64,000 nt of DNA from NCBI RefSeq assembly GCF_002286935.1, contig NZ_MVOH01000006.1:186001-250000 (forward strand), in the 5' to 3' direction. How positions within the stretch are numbered: position 1 is the stretch's first letter; every line of letters begins with the position of its first letter. The position numbers and the translations under genes are program-made. The stretch comes from Bifidobacterium criceti. Its GTDB lineage: Bacteria > Actinomycetota > Actinomycetes > Actinomycetales > Bifidobacteriaceae. The notes under the pieces are model-generated. The model did not search any database. It saw only the letters and a program-made list of their open reading frames with translations, and was not told the origin of the DNA. Positions 1-9,250 of this stretch are shown here, piece by piece.

Positions 1-752
1 TTCGCGATCGCGTTCGTCGCGTATTGCAGTTCGAGCGTGAACGGCACGGCGAGCACAAGCGATGTCGTCTTGAGCATGCCGATCGTCTCGTTGCCGGTCG
101 GCGGGATGATGATGCGCATCGCCTGCGGCAGGATGACGCGGCGCATGATCATCGACCGCTTCATGCCGAGCGCCTGCGCGGCCTCCGCCTGCCCGGGATC
201 GACGGCTTCGAGGCCCGCGCGCACGATTTCGGCGAGATAGGCGGCCTCGTTGAGCGCGAGGCCGATCCATGCGGCGTTGAACGCGGTGATGACGGTCTGC
301 GAATCGACGCTCCAGAATTCGATTGACGTGAGCGGGATGCCGATCGAGAGCCGTGGGATGAGCACGGCGAACAAGCCCCAGAACACGAGCTGTGTGTAGA
401 CAGGGGTGCCGCGGAAGAACCAGATGTAGAACCAGCTGACACCGCGCAGGACCGGGTTGACCGATTTGCGCATGACCGCGAGGATCACGGCGAGGATGAT
501 CGCGACGACCATCGAGATCACGGTGAGCAGCAGCGTATAGCCGACGCCTTCGAGCACGCGTTCGTTGAACAGGTATTTCCATACGATGTCCCATTCGAAG
601 CGTGGGTTCGTGATGAGGCCTTTGACGAGCATCGCCGCGAGGATCGCGACGATGACGGCCGCGACGATCGCGCCGGTGCGCCTGACCGGTTTCGCGTTGA
701 TCCGGTTCGGGATCGGCAGTCCCTCACCGTCCGGTTCCACATGATGCGGCAT
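1..752 (-). CDS. Polar amino acid ABC transporter permease (C-terminus cut off by window edge)
   Basis: Inner-membrane permease of the HisM/GlnP type that would import a polar amino acid with the lipoproteins encoded upstream. I translated it directly from the minus strand. It starts MPHHVEPDGEG at position 752 behind a GGAGAGAC ribosome-binding site, and stays open to the window edge. Visible are an N-terminal membrane segment (about residues 28-45), a second hydrophobic stretch near 75-95, and the permease loop reading EAAYLAEIVRAG followed by QAEAAQALGMK, which docks the ATPase. It lies 52 bp after the first binding-protein gene in the same direction, so the two are probably one operon. 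The ATPase gene is presumably beyond the left edge. Amino acid specificity cannot be read. Confidence 0.9.
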   Translation of the reverse strand, partial: MPHHVEPDGEGLPIPNRINAKPVRRTGAIVAAVIVAILAAMLVKGLITNPRFEWDIVWKYLFNERVLEGVGYTLLLTVISMVVAIILAVILAVMRKSVNPVLRGVSWFYIWFFRGTPVYTQLVFWGLFAVLIPRLSIGIPLTSIEFWSVDSQTVITAFNAAWIGLALNEAAYLAEIVRAGLEAVDPGQAEAAQALGMKRSMIMRRVILPQAMRIIIPPTGNETIGMLKTTSLVLAVPFTLELQYATNAIA

Positions 753-804
753 CGTCTCTCCTTATGTCAGTGGTATGTCGGGTATGTCGATATGTCGGTA
801 TGCG

Positions 805-1725
805 TCAGCCGAGGTCGGTCGGGTTGATCTCGGCCTTGTCGATCGCGCCGTTCTCGACGCCCCACGCCTTGAGGATCTTCATGTAGTCGCCGTCGTCCAT
901 GAGGTGCTGCATGCCCGCCTGCACGGCCTTCGCGAGTTCGGTGTCGCCTTTCTTGACCGCGACGCCCTGCTTGACGACGCCTTCGGCGCTGCCGAGCTCC
1001 TCGAGTTCGTCACCGGTCTGCGAGATCGCGTAGCCGGCGACGGGCGAATCGGCGTAGAACACGTCCGCCTTGCCGGAGACGACGGATGTCGCGGCGTCCG
1101 TCTGCAGCTTGCTCGGCAGGACCTCGACGTCCTTCTTGCCGTCGGCCTTGCACTGTTCCTTGATCTCGTTGGCCTCTTCCTCCTGCGTCGTGCCGACCTG
1201 GACGGCGATCTTCATGCCGCACAGATCATCGGTGTTGACGTGTTCGGGATTGCCTTTCTTGACCGCCCAGCTCGAACCGGCCTTGTAGTAGCTGACGAAA
1301 TCGACGGCGTCCATGCGTTCCTGCGTGATTGTCATCGCCGTGATCCCAAGGTCGTATTTGCTGCCGACGGACGGCACAATCGAATCGAACGTCGACGAGA
1401 CGATCTCGGTGTCGAGGCCGAAGACCTTGCCGAGCGCCTTCGCGAGGTCGACGTCATAGCCCTGCGGCGTCTTGCCATCGTTCGCGAGGAATTCGGCGGG
1501 AGCGTAGGACAGCTCCATGCCGACGGTGAGCTTGCCGCTGTCGGCGATCGACTTCGGCACCATCGCCGCGATCCTGTCGTCCTTCTTGACGCTCGCGACG
1601 TCGAACGCGGCCTTCTTCTCCGCGTTCGCGTCGGACTCGTCGCTCGTGCCGCATGCGGCGGCCCCGAACAGCAGCGCGGCGCCCGCGAGCGCCGCCACGA
1701 ACTTCTTCATACGATGCAGAGACAT
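805..1725 (-). CDS. Amino acid ABC transporter substrate-binding lipoprotein (copy 1)
   Basis: Extracellular solute-binding protein of family 3 (bacterial periplasmic glutamine/cystine type), 306 residues. The start at 1725 is chosen over longer alternatives because AGAGGAG lies 9 bases upstream and the next residues form a lipoprotein signal (MKKF, hydrophobic stretch, GAAAC) with the lipid-anchor cysteine at residue 25. Family-3 landmarks are visible: LTVGMELSYAPAEF, GYDVDLAKALG and GITAMTITQERMDAVDF. It is clearly paralogous to the next gene (1993-2928), sharing KAGSSWA/KAGSTWA and QVGTTQEEE/QIGTTQEEE blocks. The permease follows directly. A perfect 19-bp inverted repeat stands just upstream of its ribosome-binding site and may affect expression. 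Confidence 0.92.
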   Translation of the reverse strand: MSLHRMKKFVAALAGAALLFGAAACGTSDESDANAEKKAAFDVASVKKDDRIAAMVPKSIADSGKLTVGMELSYAPAEFLANDGKTPQGYDVDLAKALGKVFGLDTEIVSSTFDSIVPSVGSKYDLGITAMTITQERMDAVDFVSYYKAGSSWAVKKGNPEHVNTDDLCGMKIAVQVGTTQEEEANEIKEQCKADGKKDVEVLPSKLQTDAATSVVSGKADVFYADSPVAGYAISQTGDELEELGSAEGVVKQGVAVKKGDTELAKAVQAGMQHLMDDGDYMKILKAWGVENGAIDKAEINPTDLG

Positions 1726-1757
1726 CGAACCTACTCCTCTTGTCATCTCATCTTCGG

Positions 1758-1796
1758 CGCGCGTCGCGGACACGTCTGACGTGTCCGCGACGCGCG
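1758..1796 (-). terminator. Perfect 19-bp inverted repeat in the leader of binding-protein copy 1
   Basis: The arms 1758-1776 and 1778-1796 are perfectly complementary around a single central T. The hairpin ends 32 bases before the start codon at 1725 and has no T-run. It could be an attenuator, an RNA-stabilising hairpin or an operator. A second, smaller hairpin (1849-1871, 9-bp arms) lies further upstream in the same leader. Confidence 0.55.
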
Positions 1797-1904
1797 TGAC
1801 ACATCCTGCCCAGTGTAGTGACGGCGTGCTACGAAACGGTTACGTTGGACGACGACTTCGTCAGTCGTCGTACTGAATAATATGTAGTCTTCTGCATAAA
1901 CATG

Positions 1905-1942
1905 CAGGGCGCGGTTCTGCGCTGTGCGCGAACCACGCCCTG
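1905..1942 (-). terminator. Hairpin downstream of binding-protein copy 2
   Basis: Arms of 13 bases (CAGGGCGCGGTTC with GAACCACGCCCTG, one mismatch) lie 50 bp past the stop of the upstream binding-protein gene at 1993. It probably separates the copy 2 transcript from the copy 1-permease unit. There is no clear T-run. Confidence 0.6.
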
Positions 1943-1992
1943 ACGACGCCGCAGTCATGCGGCATATGCGCGCGCTGCGGTCGGCCGCGTGC

Positions 1993-2928
1993 TCACTTCG
2001 TATCGGTCGGATTGATTTCGGCGACTTCGATCGCGCCGTCCTTCGCACCCCATTCCTCGAGGATCGCCTCGTAGGTGCCGTCGTCCATGAGCTTCTGCAT
2101 CGCCTTCTGCACGGCTTCGTCCATCTGCTTGTCGCCCTTCTTGATGACGACGCCCTGCTTCGTGACGCCGACGTCCTCGCCGAGCTTCTCAAGCTGGCCG
2201 TCCGTCTGCGCGATCGCATAGCCGGCGACCGGCGTGTCCGCGTAGAACGCCGACGCCTTGCCGGTCGTGACGTTCGTCGTCACATCGGTCTGCAGTTTGC
2301 TCGACAGGACGTTGATCTCCTGCTTGCCATCGGCCTTGCACTGTTTGTTCATCTCGGTGAGCTCCTCTTCCTGCGTCGTGCCGATCTGCACGGCGACCGT
2401 CTGCCCGCACAGGTCCTTCGGGTCGATCTTGTCGGGATTGCCCTTCTTTGTGGCCCACGTCGAACCGGCCTTGTAGAAGCTCACGAAATCGACGGCGTCC
2501 ATACGTTCGGGCGTGATCGTGAACGACGAGATGCCGACGTCGTACTTCGAACCGACCGACGGGATGATCATGTCGAAGCTCGCGACCTTGTTCTCAGCCT
2601 CAAGCCCCATGACCTTCGCGAGCGCCTTCGACATGTCCACGTCGTAGCCGACGGGCGTCTTGCCATCCTCGGCGAGGAACTCGGCGGGCGCGTAGGACGT
2701 GTCCATGCCGACGGTGAGCTTGCCGTCCTTCTTGACGTCGTCCGGCACGAGTGCGGCGATCTCATCGACCGTCTCGACGTTCGAGACATCGTATCCCTGC
2801 GTCGTCTTGCCGTCGGCGTTCTTCGTACCGTTCCCCGAATCGTCCGATGTACCGCACGCGGCGCCCGCGAGGCACAGCGACGCGCCCAATGCGAGCGAGA
2901 CAATCGACTTCAACGTGTTCTTGCGCAT
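1993..2928 (-). CDS. Amino acid ABC transporter substrate-binding lipoprotein (copy 2)
   Basis: Second family-3 solute-binding lipoprotein, 311 residues. The start at 2928 follows GGTAGGGAA and opens a signal peptide ending LAGAAC with the anchor cysteine at residue 25. Core motifs are LTVGMDTSYAPAEF, GYDVDMSKALAKV and GISSFTITPERMDAVDF, nearly parallel to copy 1. The two mature proteins are similar throughout but not identical, as expected after tandem duplication with some divergence. It is set apart from copy 1 by a hairpin, so it may be expressed separately while sharing the single permease downstream. Whether the two bind the same amino acid is unknown. Confidence 0.92.
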   Translation of the reverse strand: MRKNTLKSIVSLALGASLCLAGAACGTSDDSGNGTKNADGKTTQGYDVSNVETVDEIAALVPDDVKKDGKLTVGMDTSYAPAEFLAEDGKTPVGYDVDMSKALAKVMGLEAENKVASFDMIIPSVGSKYDVGISSFTITPERMDAVDFVSFYKAGSTWATKKGNPDKIDPKDLCGQTVAVQIGTTQEEELTEMNKQCKADGKQEINVLSSKLQTDVTTNVTTGKASAFYADTPVAGYAIAQTDGQLEKLGEDVGVTKQGVVIKKGDKQMDEAVQKAMQKLMDDGTYEAILEEWGAKDGAIEVAEINPTDTK

Positions 2929-3078
2929 AGCGTTCCCTACCTTCGTTCTTCCATCTGCTGTGTGCGCATTCGGCCGTATTGTCCGAATCCGCACACAGAC
3001 TAAGCCAAGTCATGCTACGAACGCGTTTCCGCTGTGCAACATGTGGACACGTGCGCCGTTGTGCGGATGCACACGCTG

Positions 3079-3573
3079 TCAGCCGCGCGCGTGCATGTTC
3101 TTGTAGCGCAGCACACGTTGCGCCTCGCGCTTGTCCTGTTCCTCACGCAGCGCCTGCCGCTTGTCGTATTCCTTCTTGCCGCGCGCGAGTGCGATCTCTA
3201 TTTTCGCGCGGCCGTCGTCGTTGAAATAGATGCTCAGCGGCACGATCGTGTATCCTTTCGCCTGGATCTGGCGTCCGAGTTTCTCGATCTGTTCGGCGTG
3301 CAGCAGCAGTTTGCGTTTGCGCTTCGGCGCATGGTTGTTCCATGTGCCGTTGAGGTATTCGGGGATGTTCGCGCCTTCGAGCCAGATCTCCCCGCGTTTG
3401 TCGATGCTGATGAACGCCTCCGCGAGCGACGCGCGCCCTTCGCGCAACGATTTCACTTCGGTGCCCGTGAGCGCGATGCCCGCCTCGTATCGGTCCTCGA
3501 TTTCGTAGTCGTGCCGCGCGCGCTTGTTGCGGGCGACAATCTGATCGCCCACGGTCTTCTTGTGCTTCGCCAT
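3079..3573 (-). CDS. smpB: SsrA-binding protein SmpB
   Basis: Binds tmRNA and brings it to stalled ribosomes in trans-translation. It has 164 residues, typical for SmpB. The start at 3573 follows GGGAGGAG. Conserved features are the N-terminal [18 protein letters not shown], the oligonucleotide-binding core with [11 protein letters not shown], and [13 protein letters not shown]. The basic C-terminal tail ([21 protein letters not shown]) enters the ribosomal mRNA channel in known SmpB. No tmRNA gene is evident nearby. It lies downstream of the CHAP-domain gene, with a hairpin in between at 3663-3701. Confidence 0.97.
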   Translation of the reverse strand: MAKHKKTVGDQIVARNKRARHDYEIEDRYEAGIALTGTEVKSLREGRASLAEAFISIDKRGEIWLEGANIPEYLNGTWNNHAPKRKRKLLLHAEQIEKLGRQIQAKGYTIVPLSIYFNDDGRAKIEIALARGKKEYDKRQALREEQDKREAQRVLRYKNMHARG

Positions 3574-3662
3574 GACCGCTCCTCCCGTTGTCCCTATCGA
3601 TTCGTGTGATTTTGTGCCGGTGTCCGTCGTATCCTCGACCTTCCACATTAGCGCACGATATG

Positions 3663-3701
3663 CGAATCCGCCGCCCGCGCATGGCGGATACGGCGGATTC
3701 G
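3663..3701 (-). terminator. Hairpin between CHAP hydrolase gene and smpB
   Basis: The 11-bp arms CGAATCCGCCG and CGGCGGATTCG are perfectly complementary with a 17-base loop. It follows the stop of the CHAP hydrolase gene at 3737. There is no T-run. Confidence 0.5.
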
Positions 3702-3736
3702 TGACGTGTGCCTGTGTGCGGCGACGGCCGCAACGG

Positions 3737-5176
3737 TCAGTGCACGTAGAGGAACCGTCCCGGATTGTACAGCGTGCGGTACGTGATCGTATAGAGTCCG
3801 GCGACGTTCGATTCGGAGATCGTGACCGAGTTCGCACCGACGCTTTCGACGACGGCGACGTGCCCCCACGGGATCGACGCCCCTTCCTGGCCCGGGGGGA
3901 ACGAGAGCGCCGCGCCGACCTGCGGCACGTTGTCGACACGCAGGCCGTAGCTTGGTGCGGTCGACGCCCAGTCGCCGCCATTGCCGAGATAGGACGGTGT
4001 GCCGATGCCCATCTGCTTGCGGCGTTCGTAGGCCCACCATGTGCACTGCCCTGCGGCGTACGCGTTTCCATAGTCGCCGTTCGACGTGCCCTGTCCGCCC
4101 GAGGAGCCACCCGATGGTTGGCTTGGTTGGCTCGGTTGGCTCGGCTGGGCCGGCGTCGACGGCTGGCTCGGCTGTGCGGGCTGGCTCGGTCGGGACGGCT
4201 GGACGGCGGTGCCGGTGTTCGTACCCTGCGGGGGGCGCGTCGTGCCCTGCGCCTGCATCTGCTGGACGCGGGCGGCTTCGGCCGCCTGCTCCTGACGGTA
4301 CTTCCTGTTGTTCGCGTCGATCTGCGACTGGAGCATGACCGTTTCCGCCGCCTGCTGCGCCGCGGCCGTGCTCAGCTCGTCCTTGCGGCCTTCGAGGTCG
4401 GAGCGCATCTGTTCGCCTTTGACGCGCTGCGCGTCGAGCGCGTCGCTCTTCGCCTGCGCATCGGCGGCCGCGGACTGCGCCGCCGCTGACTTCTTATCAG
4501 CGTCGGACTTGTATGTCGTGATGCGCGCTTCGATCGCCTTGAGGCGTTCGCCGCGGTTCATCGAGATGCTCAGGCCGTCGGCCGCTTCGGACGCCGCGTT
4601 CGCCTCGTTGCGCGACAGCGCGTCACGCGACTGCATCTGCCGGATGAATTCCTTCGTGTCGGTCGATCCGGTCATGACGCTCATGACGTCCGACGTGTCC
4701 GATCCGTGCATCGATTCGCGCGCGACCTGTGCGACCGCCGCGTGCGCGTCGTCGTAATCCTCGCCGGTTTTCTTGATTTCGGCTTCGAGGTTTTCCTTGT
4801 CCTTCTGCGCGGCGGCGAGGCGCTGCGCCGCGGTGTCGGCTTCGGACTTCGCCGCGGCGGCCGCCGCGTTCGCCGTTTCGACTTCCTTCGCGGCCGCGGG
4901 GATCTGGTTGTTCGTCAGGTCGTCGAGTTCGACGATTTTGTCCGCGAGCTCGCTTTTGACGCCCGCGAGCTGTTCGCGCAGTTCGGCTTCGCGCTGGACG
5001 CTTTCCTGATGCGAGTTCTGCGCGTTGATCAGATCAGTATACGTGTCCGCATGCGCGAGCGGCACCGGGGCGAACACGGGCGCCGCGAAGGCCGCCGCAC
5101 ACAGCGACGTCGCGAGTACACCCGCGATGAGGGGTCGACGTGACCATCCACGGTTGTGTGTGGTTCGACGAATCAT
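3737..5176 (-). CDS. Secreted peptidoglycan hydrolase: coiled coil plus C-terminal CHAP domain
   Basis: Predicted exported cell-wall amidase/endopeptidase of 479 residues. The start at 5176 follows AAAGGTG; the upstream in-frame extension lacks a signal. Residues 1-43 are a signal peptide (twin arginines at 13-14, cleavage expected at AHA|DT). Residues 45 to about 300 form a long Ala/Glu/Lys-rich coiled coil, like the regulatory region of PcsB-type hydrolases. A Pro-Ser-Gln linker of repeated PSQ units follows. The CHAP domain (about 375-479) has the catalytic cysteine in [13 protein letters not shown], the histidine in WGHVAVVE, and ISESN. It lies directly downstream of ftsX. In PcsB and RipC systems, FtsEX activates coiled-coil hydrolases of this kind, so this is the likely partner (inference). 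Confidence 0.92.
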   Translation of the reverse strand: MIRRTTHNRGWSRRPLIAGVLATSLCAAAFAAPVFAPVPLAHADTYTDLINAQNSHQESVQREAELREQLAGVKSELADKIVELDDLTNNQIPAAAKEVETANAAAAAAKSEADTAAQRLAAAQKDKENLEAEIKKTGEDYDDAHAAVAQVARESMHGSDTSDVMSVMTGSTDTKEFIRQMQSRDALSRNEANAASEAADGLSISMNRGERLKAIEARITTYKSDADKKSAAAQSAAADAQAKSDALDAQRVKGEQMRSDLEGRKDELSTAAAQQAAETVMLQSQIDANNRKYRQEQAAEAARVQQMQAQGTTRPPQGTNTGTAVQPSRPSQPAQPSQPSTPAQPSQPSQPSQPSGGSSGGQGTSNGDYGNAYAAGQCTWWAYERRKQMGIGTPSYLGNGGDWASTAPSYGLRVDNVPQVGAALSFPPGQEGASIPWGHVAVVESVGANSVTISESNVAGLYTITYRTLYNPGRFLYVH

Positions 5177-5302
5177 TGCACACCTTTCGACATCTGTTCC
5201 GGCACATACCTTAGCATTCCCATCCTGAGCACCGCCGGCGTGCCGCGGACGGCGCCTGTGTTTGTTCACAGGTTCTTCACAAATCGGTTCCGACTTCGCC
5301 GG

Positions 5303-6226
5303 TCACGCCTTGAGGTAGCGGTTGAGCGCGACCGAGGACGCGATGACGGACAGCAAGACGGCGCCGACGATGAGCAGCGGCGAGATCCACAGGACCGTCA
5401 TCTGGTTGACGTACGGGATCCACGTGACCGATTTCGCGAGCCAATCGGTGATGAAGACCTTGACGAGCGCGCTGAGCGCAAGGCATGAGAGGACCGATCC
5501 GAGCAACGCCGCCACGGTGCCTTCGAGGATGAACGGCAACCGTATCGTCCAGTTCGACGCGCCGACGAGGCGCATGATCTCGGTCTCCTCGCTGCGTGAG
5601 GCCGCCGACATGCGGATTGTCGTGCTCGTGAGCATGACCGCGACGACGACCATGACCGCCGCGAGCGCCGCCGTCGCCGCCGTCGCGCGGTTGAGGACGG
5701 CGAAGACCGGTTCGAAGATCTGCCGTTGGTCGACGACGTCCTCGACGCCGTCACGTCCGGAAAGAACTTCGGAGACGACCTTGTATTTCTCCGGGTTCTT
5801 GAGCTTGAGCCACAGCGAACCCTGCATGTCGGCGGCCGTGAGGGTGCGCCCTTGGAATTCGCCGTTCGGGTACTGTTTGAGGAACGAATCGTTGTAGAAG
5901 TCCTCGGGGCTCTCGTAGGTGACCGACGAGACGTCGTCGCCGAGTTCCTTCTGGATGACGCTTTGCAGTTCGTTGATCTGCTGTGTCGTCGCCGCTTTGC
6001 CCGCCGCGCAGTTCGCCGACTGGCTCGTGCCGTCCGGGCATAGCCATACGACGACTTCGACTTTGTCGTACCAGTCGCCTTTCGCTTTCGTGATCTGCGC
6101 CTGCGTGAGGAGCGACGCGCCGATGAACAGGAACGAGATGAACGTCACGAGCATGACGGACAGCAGCATCGGCACGTTGCGCCGGAGGCTCGTCCATGTT
6201 TCGCTGAGGATGAAGCGGAATCTCAT
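5303..6226 (-). CDS. ftsX: Cell division protein FtsX
   Basis: Membrane partner of FtsE in the septal ABC-like complex that controls cell-wall hydrolases. It has 307 residues, the usual length. The topology is standard: one membrane segment near residues 20-42, a large extracellular domain (about 45-185, with [12 protein letters not shown] and the [11 protein letters not shown] region), then three C-terminal segments. The conserved cytoplasmic stretch [19 protein letters not shown] is present. The start overlaps the ftsE stop by four bases (ATGA), so the two are translationally coupled. The hydrolase gene follows after about 125 bp. Confidence 0.96.
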   Translation of the reverse strand: MRFRFILSETWTSLRRNVPMLLSVMLVTFISFLFIGASLLTQAQITKAKGDWYDKVEVVVWLCPDGTSQSANCAAGKAATTQQINELQSVIQKELGDDVSSVTYESPEDFYNDSFLKQYPNGEFQGRTLTAADMQGSLWLKLKNPEKYKVVSEVLSGRDGVEDVVDQRQIFEPVFAVLNRATAATAALAAVMVVVAVMLTSTTIRMSAASRSEETEIMRLVGASNWTIRLPFILEGTVAALLGSVLSCLALSALVKVFITDWLAKSVTWIPYVNQMTVLWISPLLIVGAVLLSVIASSVALNRYLKA

Positions 6227-7590
6227 CGGTTGTCCTCCTGCCCATGCTGCTCCTGCCGCCCACTCGGAGCGCCGTCACGTGCGGCCGCGTGGCGCCGGCG
6301 CGCGCGTTGCGGCGGGCGTGGCGGCTGCGGCGGCTGCGGAGGTGCGCCGGCGTCCTGTCCGCCCTGTTCCGCGGAGGCATCGGAAATCGATGCATCGGAT
6401 GCGTCTGCCGTATTGGATACGTCCGACGCAGCTGACGTGTCCGCTGCTTCCGACGCGTTCGCGTGGCGCGAGTGGCGTTCCATGGGCGGGTGTGGGGGCA
6501 TGCCGCCGTCGGTGACGGCCTCCATTGCCTCGGTCTCGGCGAGTTCCGCACCGCCGGACTCCCCGCCGTCCCCTCCGTTCGCCTCACGCGCTTCGAGTTC
6601 CTCAAGGGTCAGGCCGCTGCCCCACGTGAGTGTCTCCTCGACGGGTGCGAACGCCTCGCCGTATCGTCCGGTCTTGCCGGCGTGCACGCTTTTCGCGAGG
6701 CGCGCGATGCCTTCGCTCGTGTCGTGTTCGATGACGTCGTTGACGGCGTCGGCGGCCGCTTGCGCACGTTCGATGCGTTCCTTGCGGTTCTTCGGGCTTC
6801 CCGCGCGTTCAAGGTCGGTCACGGTGATCGACGCCATCGACGCGTCGTTGCTGATCGCGTCGTGCGCGTTCGCTTCGACTTGTGCGTCGGGGAAATAGAG
6901 TGCCGAATCGTAGACGCCCGCCGCTTGGTCGCGCACGATGTGCCCGTTGTGCAGTTCGACGACACGTTTGCGCATCGAATTGACGATTTCCTCGTTATGT
7001 GTCGCCATGACGATCGTCGTGCCGGTGCGGTTGATCGCGTCGAGCACTTCCATGATGCCGAGCGATGTCGTCGGATCGAGGTTGCCTGTCGGTTCGTCGG
7101 CGAGCAGCAGCTGCGGATGGTTGACGTACGCGCGCGCGATCGTGACACGCTGCTGCTCGCCACCGGACAGCTCAAGCGGCCTGTTGCGTTCCTTGCCGGT
7201 CAAGCCGACCGTCTTGAGGACCTTCGGGACGAGCGAACGGATCGCCGAACGCGGTGTGCCGATCACTTCGAGCGCGAACGCGACGTTCTCCCAGACGGTC
7301 TTGTTCGTCAGCAGTTTGTAATCCTGGAAGATCATGCCAATCGAACGGCGGTACTGCGGCACCTGACGGTTCGGCAGACGGCGCAGGTCGTAGCCGCCGA
7401 CGCGGATCTCACCGCCCGTCACCTCCTCCTCGCGCAGCAGCAGGCGCAGCAGCGACGTCTTGCCTGAGCCCGATGCGCCGACGAGGAAGACGAAATCGCC
7501 ACGGTCGATCTGCAGGTCGATGTCCTCAAGCGCAGGACGCGTGGAATTCGGGTAGATCTTGTTCACATGGTCGAGCGAAATGAGTGCCAT
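6223..7590 (-). CDS. ftsE: Cell division ATPase FtsE with a 230-residue C-terminal extension
   Basis: ABC ATPase that drives FtsX. Residues 1-225 form a standard FtsE domain: Walker A GASGSGKT at 38-45, signature LSGGEQ from 141, Walker [13 protein letters not shown] at 161-172, and MATHNEEIV with the H-loop. The start follows GGAGATGACATG-type spacing. FtsE is usually about 230 residues; this one runs to 455. The tail has a moderately conserved-looking segment (about 275-340, with [20 protein letters not shown]) and then low-complexity Ala/Asp/Ser and Pro-rich sequence ending in a basic patch. It is open and in frame up to the ftsX overlap, so it is not a frameshift product. The tail function is unknown. 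Confidence 0.95.
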   Translation of the reverse strand: MALISLDHVNKIYPNSTRPALEDIDLQIDRGDFVFLVGASGSGKTSLLRLLLREEEVTGGEIRVGGYDLRRLPNRQVPQYRRSIGMIFQDYKLLTNKTVWENVAFALEVIGTPRSAIRSLVPKVLKTVGLTGKERNRPLELSGGEQQRVTIARAYVNHPQLLLADEPTGNLDPTTSLGIMEVLDAINRTGTTIVMATHNEEIVNSMRKRVVELHNGHIVRDQAAGVYDSALYFPDAQVEANAHDAISNDASMASITVTDLERAGSPKNRKERIERAQAAADAVNDVIEHDTSEGIARLAKSVHAGKTGRYGEAFAPVEETLTWGSGLTLEELEAREANGGDGGESGGAELAETEAMEAVTDGGMPPHPPMERHSRHANASEAADTSAASDVSNTADASDASISDASAEQGGQDAGAPPQPPQPPRPPQRARRRHAAARDGAPSGRQEQHGQEDNR

Positions 7591-7690
7591 GTCATCTCCT
7601 ATCCATCGTGCGCGCCGGCGAAGCCTGCGGCCGTGGCCGTCGCACCGGGCTCCACGGCGTCTTCACGGACGTGCCGCGTAGTGCAGCAGT

Positions 7691-8821
7691 TTACTCGTCG
7701 GCCTGTTCAGCGGCTTCGCGGCGCTGTTCGTGACGCCAGCGGATGCCGGCCTGGATGAACGCGTCGATGTCGCCGTCGAACACGGCCTGCGTCTGCGACG
7801 TCTCATAGCCGGTGCGCAGGTCCTTGACCATCTGGTACGGGTGCAGGACATACGAGCGCATCTGGTCGCCCCAGCTCGCCTTGATGTCACCTGCGAGTTC
7901 CTTCTTCTTCTTCGCTTCCTCCTCGTGGCGCAGCACCAGCAGGCGCGACTGCAGGACGGCCATCGCCGCGGCGCGGTTCTGGATCTGCGAACGCTCATCC
8001 TGCATCGTCACGACGATGCCGGTCGGAAGATGGGTGATGCGCACGGCGGAATACGTCGTGTTGACACCCTGCCCGCCGGGGCCCGACGCGCAATAGGTGT
8101 CGACGCGGATCTCACTGTCCGGCACATCGATGTGGTCGGTCGCCTCGACGAGCGGCACGACCTCGACGGCCGCGAAACTCGTCTGCCGACGCCCCTGGTT
8201 GTCGAACGGCGAGATGCGCACGAGGCGGTGCGTGCCGCCCTCGACCGAAAGACGCCCGTACGCGTATGGCGCGTCCACCTGGAACGTCGCCGACTTGATG
8301 CCGGCCTCCTCGGCGTAGGACGTGTCCATGACCTTCGCCTTGTATCTGTTGCGCTCAGCCCAACGCAGATACATGCGCAGCAGCATCTGCGCGAAATCGG
8401 CCGCGTCGACGCCGCCTGCGCCGGAACGGATCGTCACGACGGCGGAACGTTCGTCGTATTCGCCATCCATGAGGGTCTGGATCTCCATATCCTCGAGATC
8501 GCCCGTGATGTTGTCGATCTCCGTCTGCGCTTCGGTGAGCGTGTCCTCGTCGTTCTCCTCACGTCCGAGTTCGACGAGCGTCTCGACGTCGTCGATGCGC
8601 GTCGCCGCCGAATTGAGTCGTTTGATCTGCGACTGCACGGCGGACAGCTTCGACGTCACCTTCTGCGCGTTCTCCGGATCGTCCCACAGGCCGGGCGCCG
8701 ACGCCTCGACCTCGAGGTCCTGCTCCTGCTGCTTGAGTCGGTCGATGTCGAGCGCGAGCGCGATCTCCTCGTATTTCGCGCGCGCGTCGGCGATCGCTTG
8801 GGAAAAATCAAATTCTGCCAT
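7691..8821 (-). CDS. prfB: Peptide chain release factor 2 (RF2)
   Basis: Terminates translation at UGA and UAA. It has 376 residues. The stop-codon-reading tripeptide SPF is at 204-206 ([12 protein letters not shown]) and the catalytic GGQ at 249-251 ([16 protein letters not shown]); its glutamine would be methylated by PrmC, encoded at 27061-28068. The frame is continuous from [10 protein letters not shown], so the autoregulatory frameshift known in many prfB genes is absent here. It precedes ftsE by about 100 bp in the same direction, a common bacterial order. Confidence 0.97.
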   Translation of the reverse strand: MAEFDFSQAIADARAKYEEIALALDIDRLKQQEQDLEVEASAPGLWDDPENAQKVTSKLSAVQSQIKRLNSAATRIDDVETLVELGREENDEDTLTEAQTEIDNITGDLEDMEIQTLMDGEYDERSAVVTIRSGAGGVDAADFAQMLLRMYLRWAERNRYKAKVMDTSYAEEAGIKSATFQVDAPYAYGRLSVEGGTHRLVRISPFDNQGRRQTSFAAVEVVPLVEATDHIDVPDSEIRVDTYCASGPGGQGVNTTYSAVRITHLPTGIVVTMQDERSQIQNRAAAMAVLQSRLLVLRHEEEAKKKKELAGDIKASWGDQMRSYVLHPYQMVKDLRTGYETSQTQAVFDGDIDAFIQAGIRWRHEQRREAAEQADE

Positions 8822-9250
8822 GATGTTCTCGCTTCTGTAATGATTCGTTCGTGTTGTTCAGCTGTTCCTGTGTATGGCCGTTGCGGCCTGAGACACGCCC
8901 CTGCAGGAAGTGCCGATGTGGATGGGCGGCCGGCGCAGGGCGTCACAGCGGCCCGCGTGGTCAAAGACCAGCGAATACGAACGGCGCGGCAAAGCTCAGC
9001 ATCAGCGCGACGGCAACAACAATGGCCACGATGCGCGTGGCATCATGGCTGTGCCCCTCACGGTGCTGGTCTTGAAAGTTCTTTTTGGCGCTCACAGCAC
9101 ACAAAGTATACTGCATCCGCTACCCGAGCCGCTCCGGCTATGCTCGCGGCGGTAAGACCGCGAGGCGCGCTTGCGCGGGCCGCGTTGTATCGTTGCCTTG
9201 GAAGTGCGCGGAGTGGCCGCAGCACCGTATATGAGCATGAAGGAGACACT
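8822..9250. other. Divergent intergenic region between prfB and dapD (429 bp)
   Basis: No credible gene is seen here. It must hold the promoters for prfB (leftward) and dapD (rightward). An open frame spans it on the plus strand ahead of dapD, but its codon content does not resemble a protein. A 7-bp-arm hairpin (CTCGCGG/CCGCGAG) sits near 9144-9165. Confidence 0.7.
9085..9112 (+). promoter_or_regulatory. Possible dapD promoter
   Basis: TTGGCG at 9085-9090 and TATACT at 9107-9112 are separated by 16 bases, a fair vegetative sigma-factor match. The site lies about 140 bases upstream of the dapD start. The AGTATACT core is itself palindromic and might also serve the opposite strand. Confidence 0.4.

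Noticed and set aside
7691-8821. Programmed frameshift in prfB
   Set aside because: The frame is continuous from the start codon; no in-frame UGA or slippery site interrupts the N-terminal part.
7730-9250. N-terminal extension of dapD (an 836-codon open frame)
   Set aside because: It lies antisense to prfB and has non-protein-like Arg/Asp-rich composition. DapD itself starts at a good ribosome-binding site at 9251.
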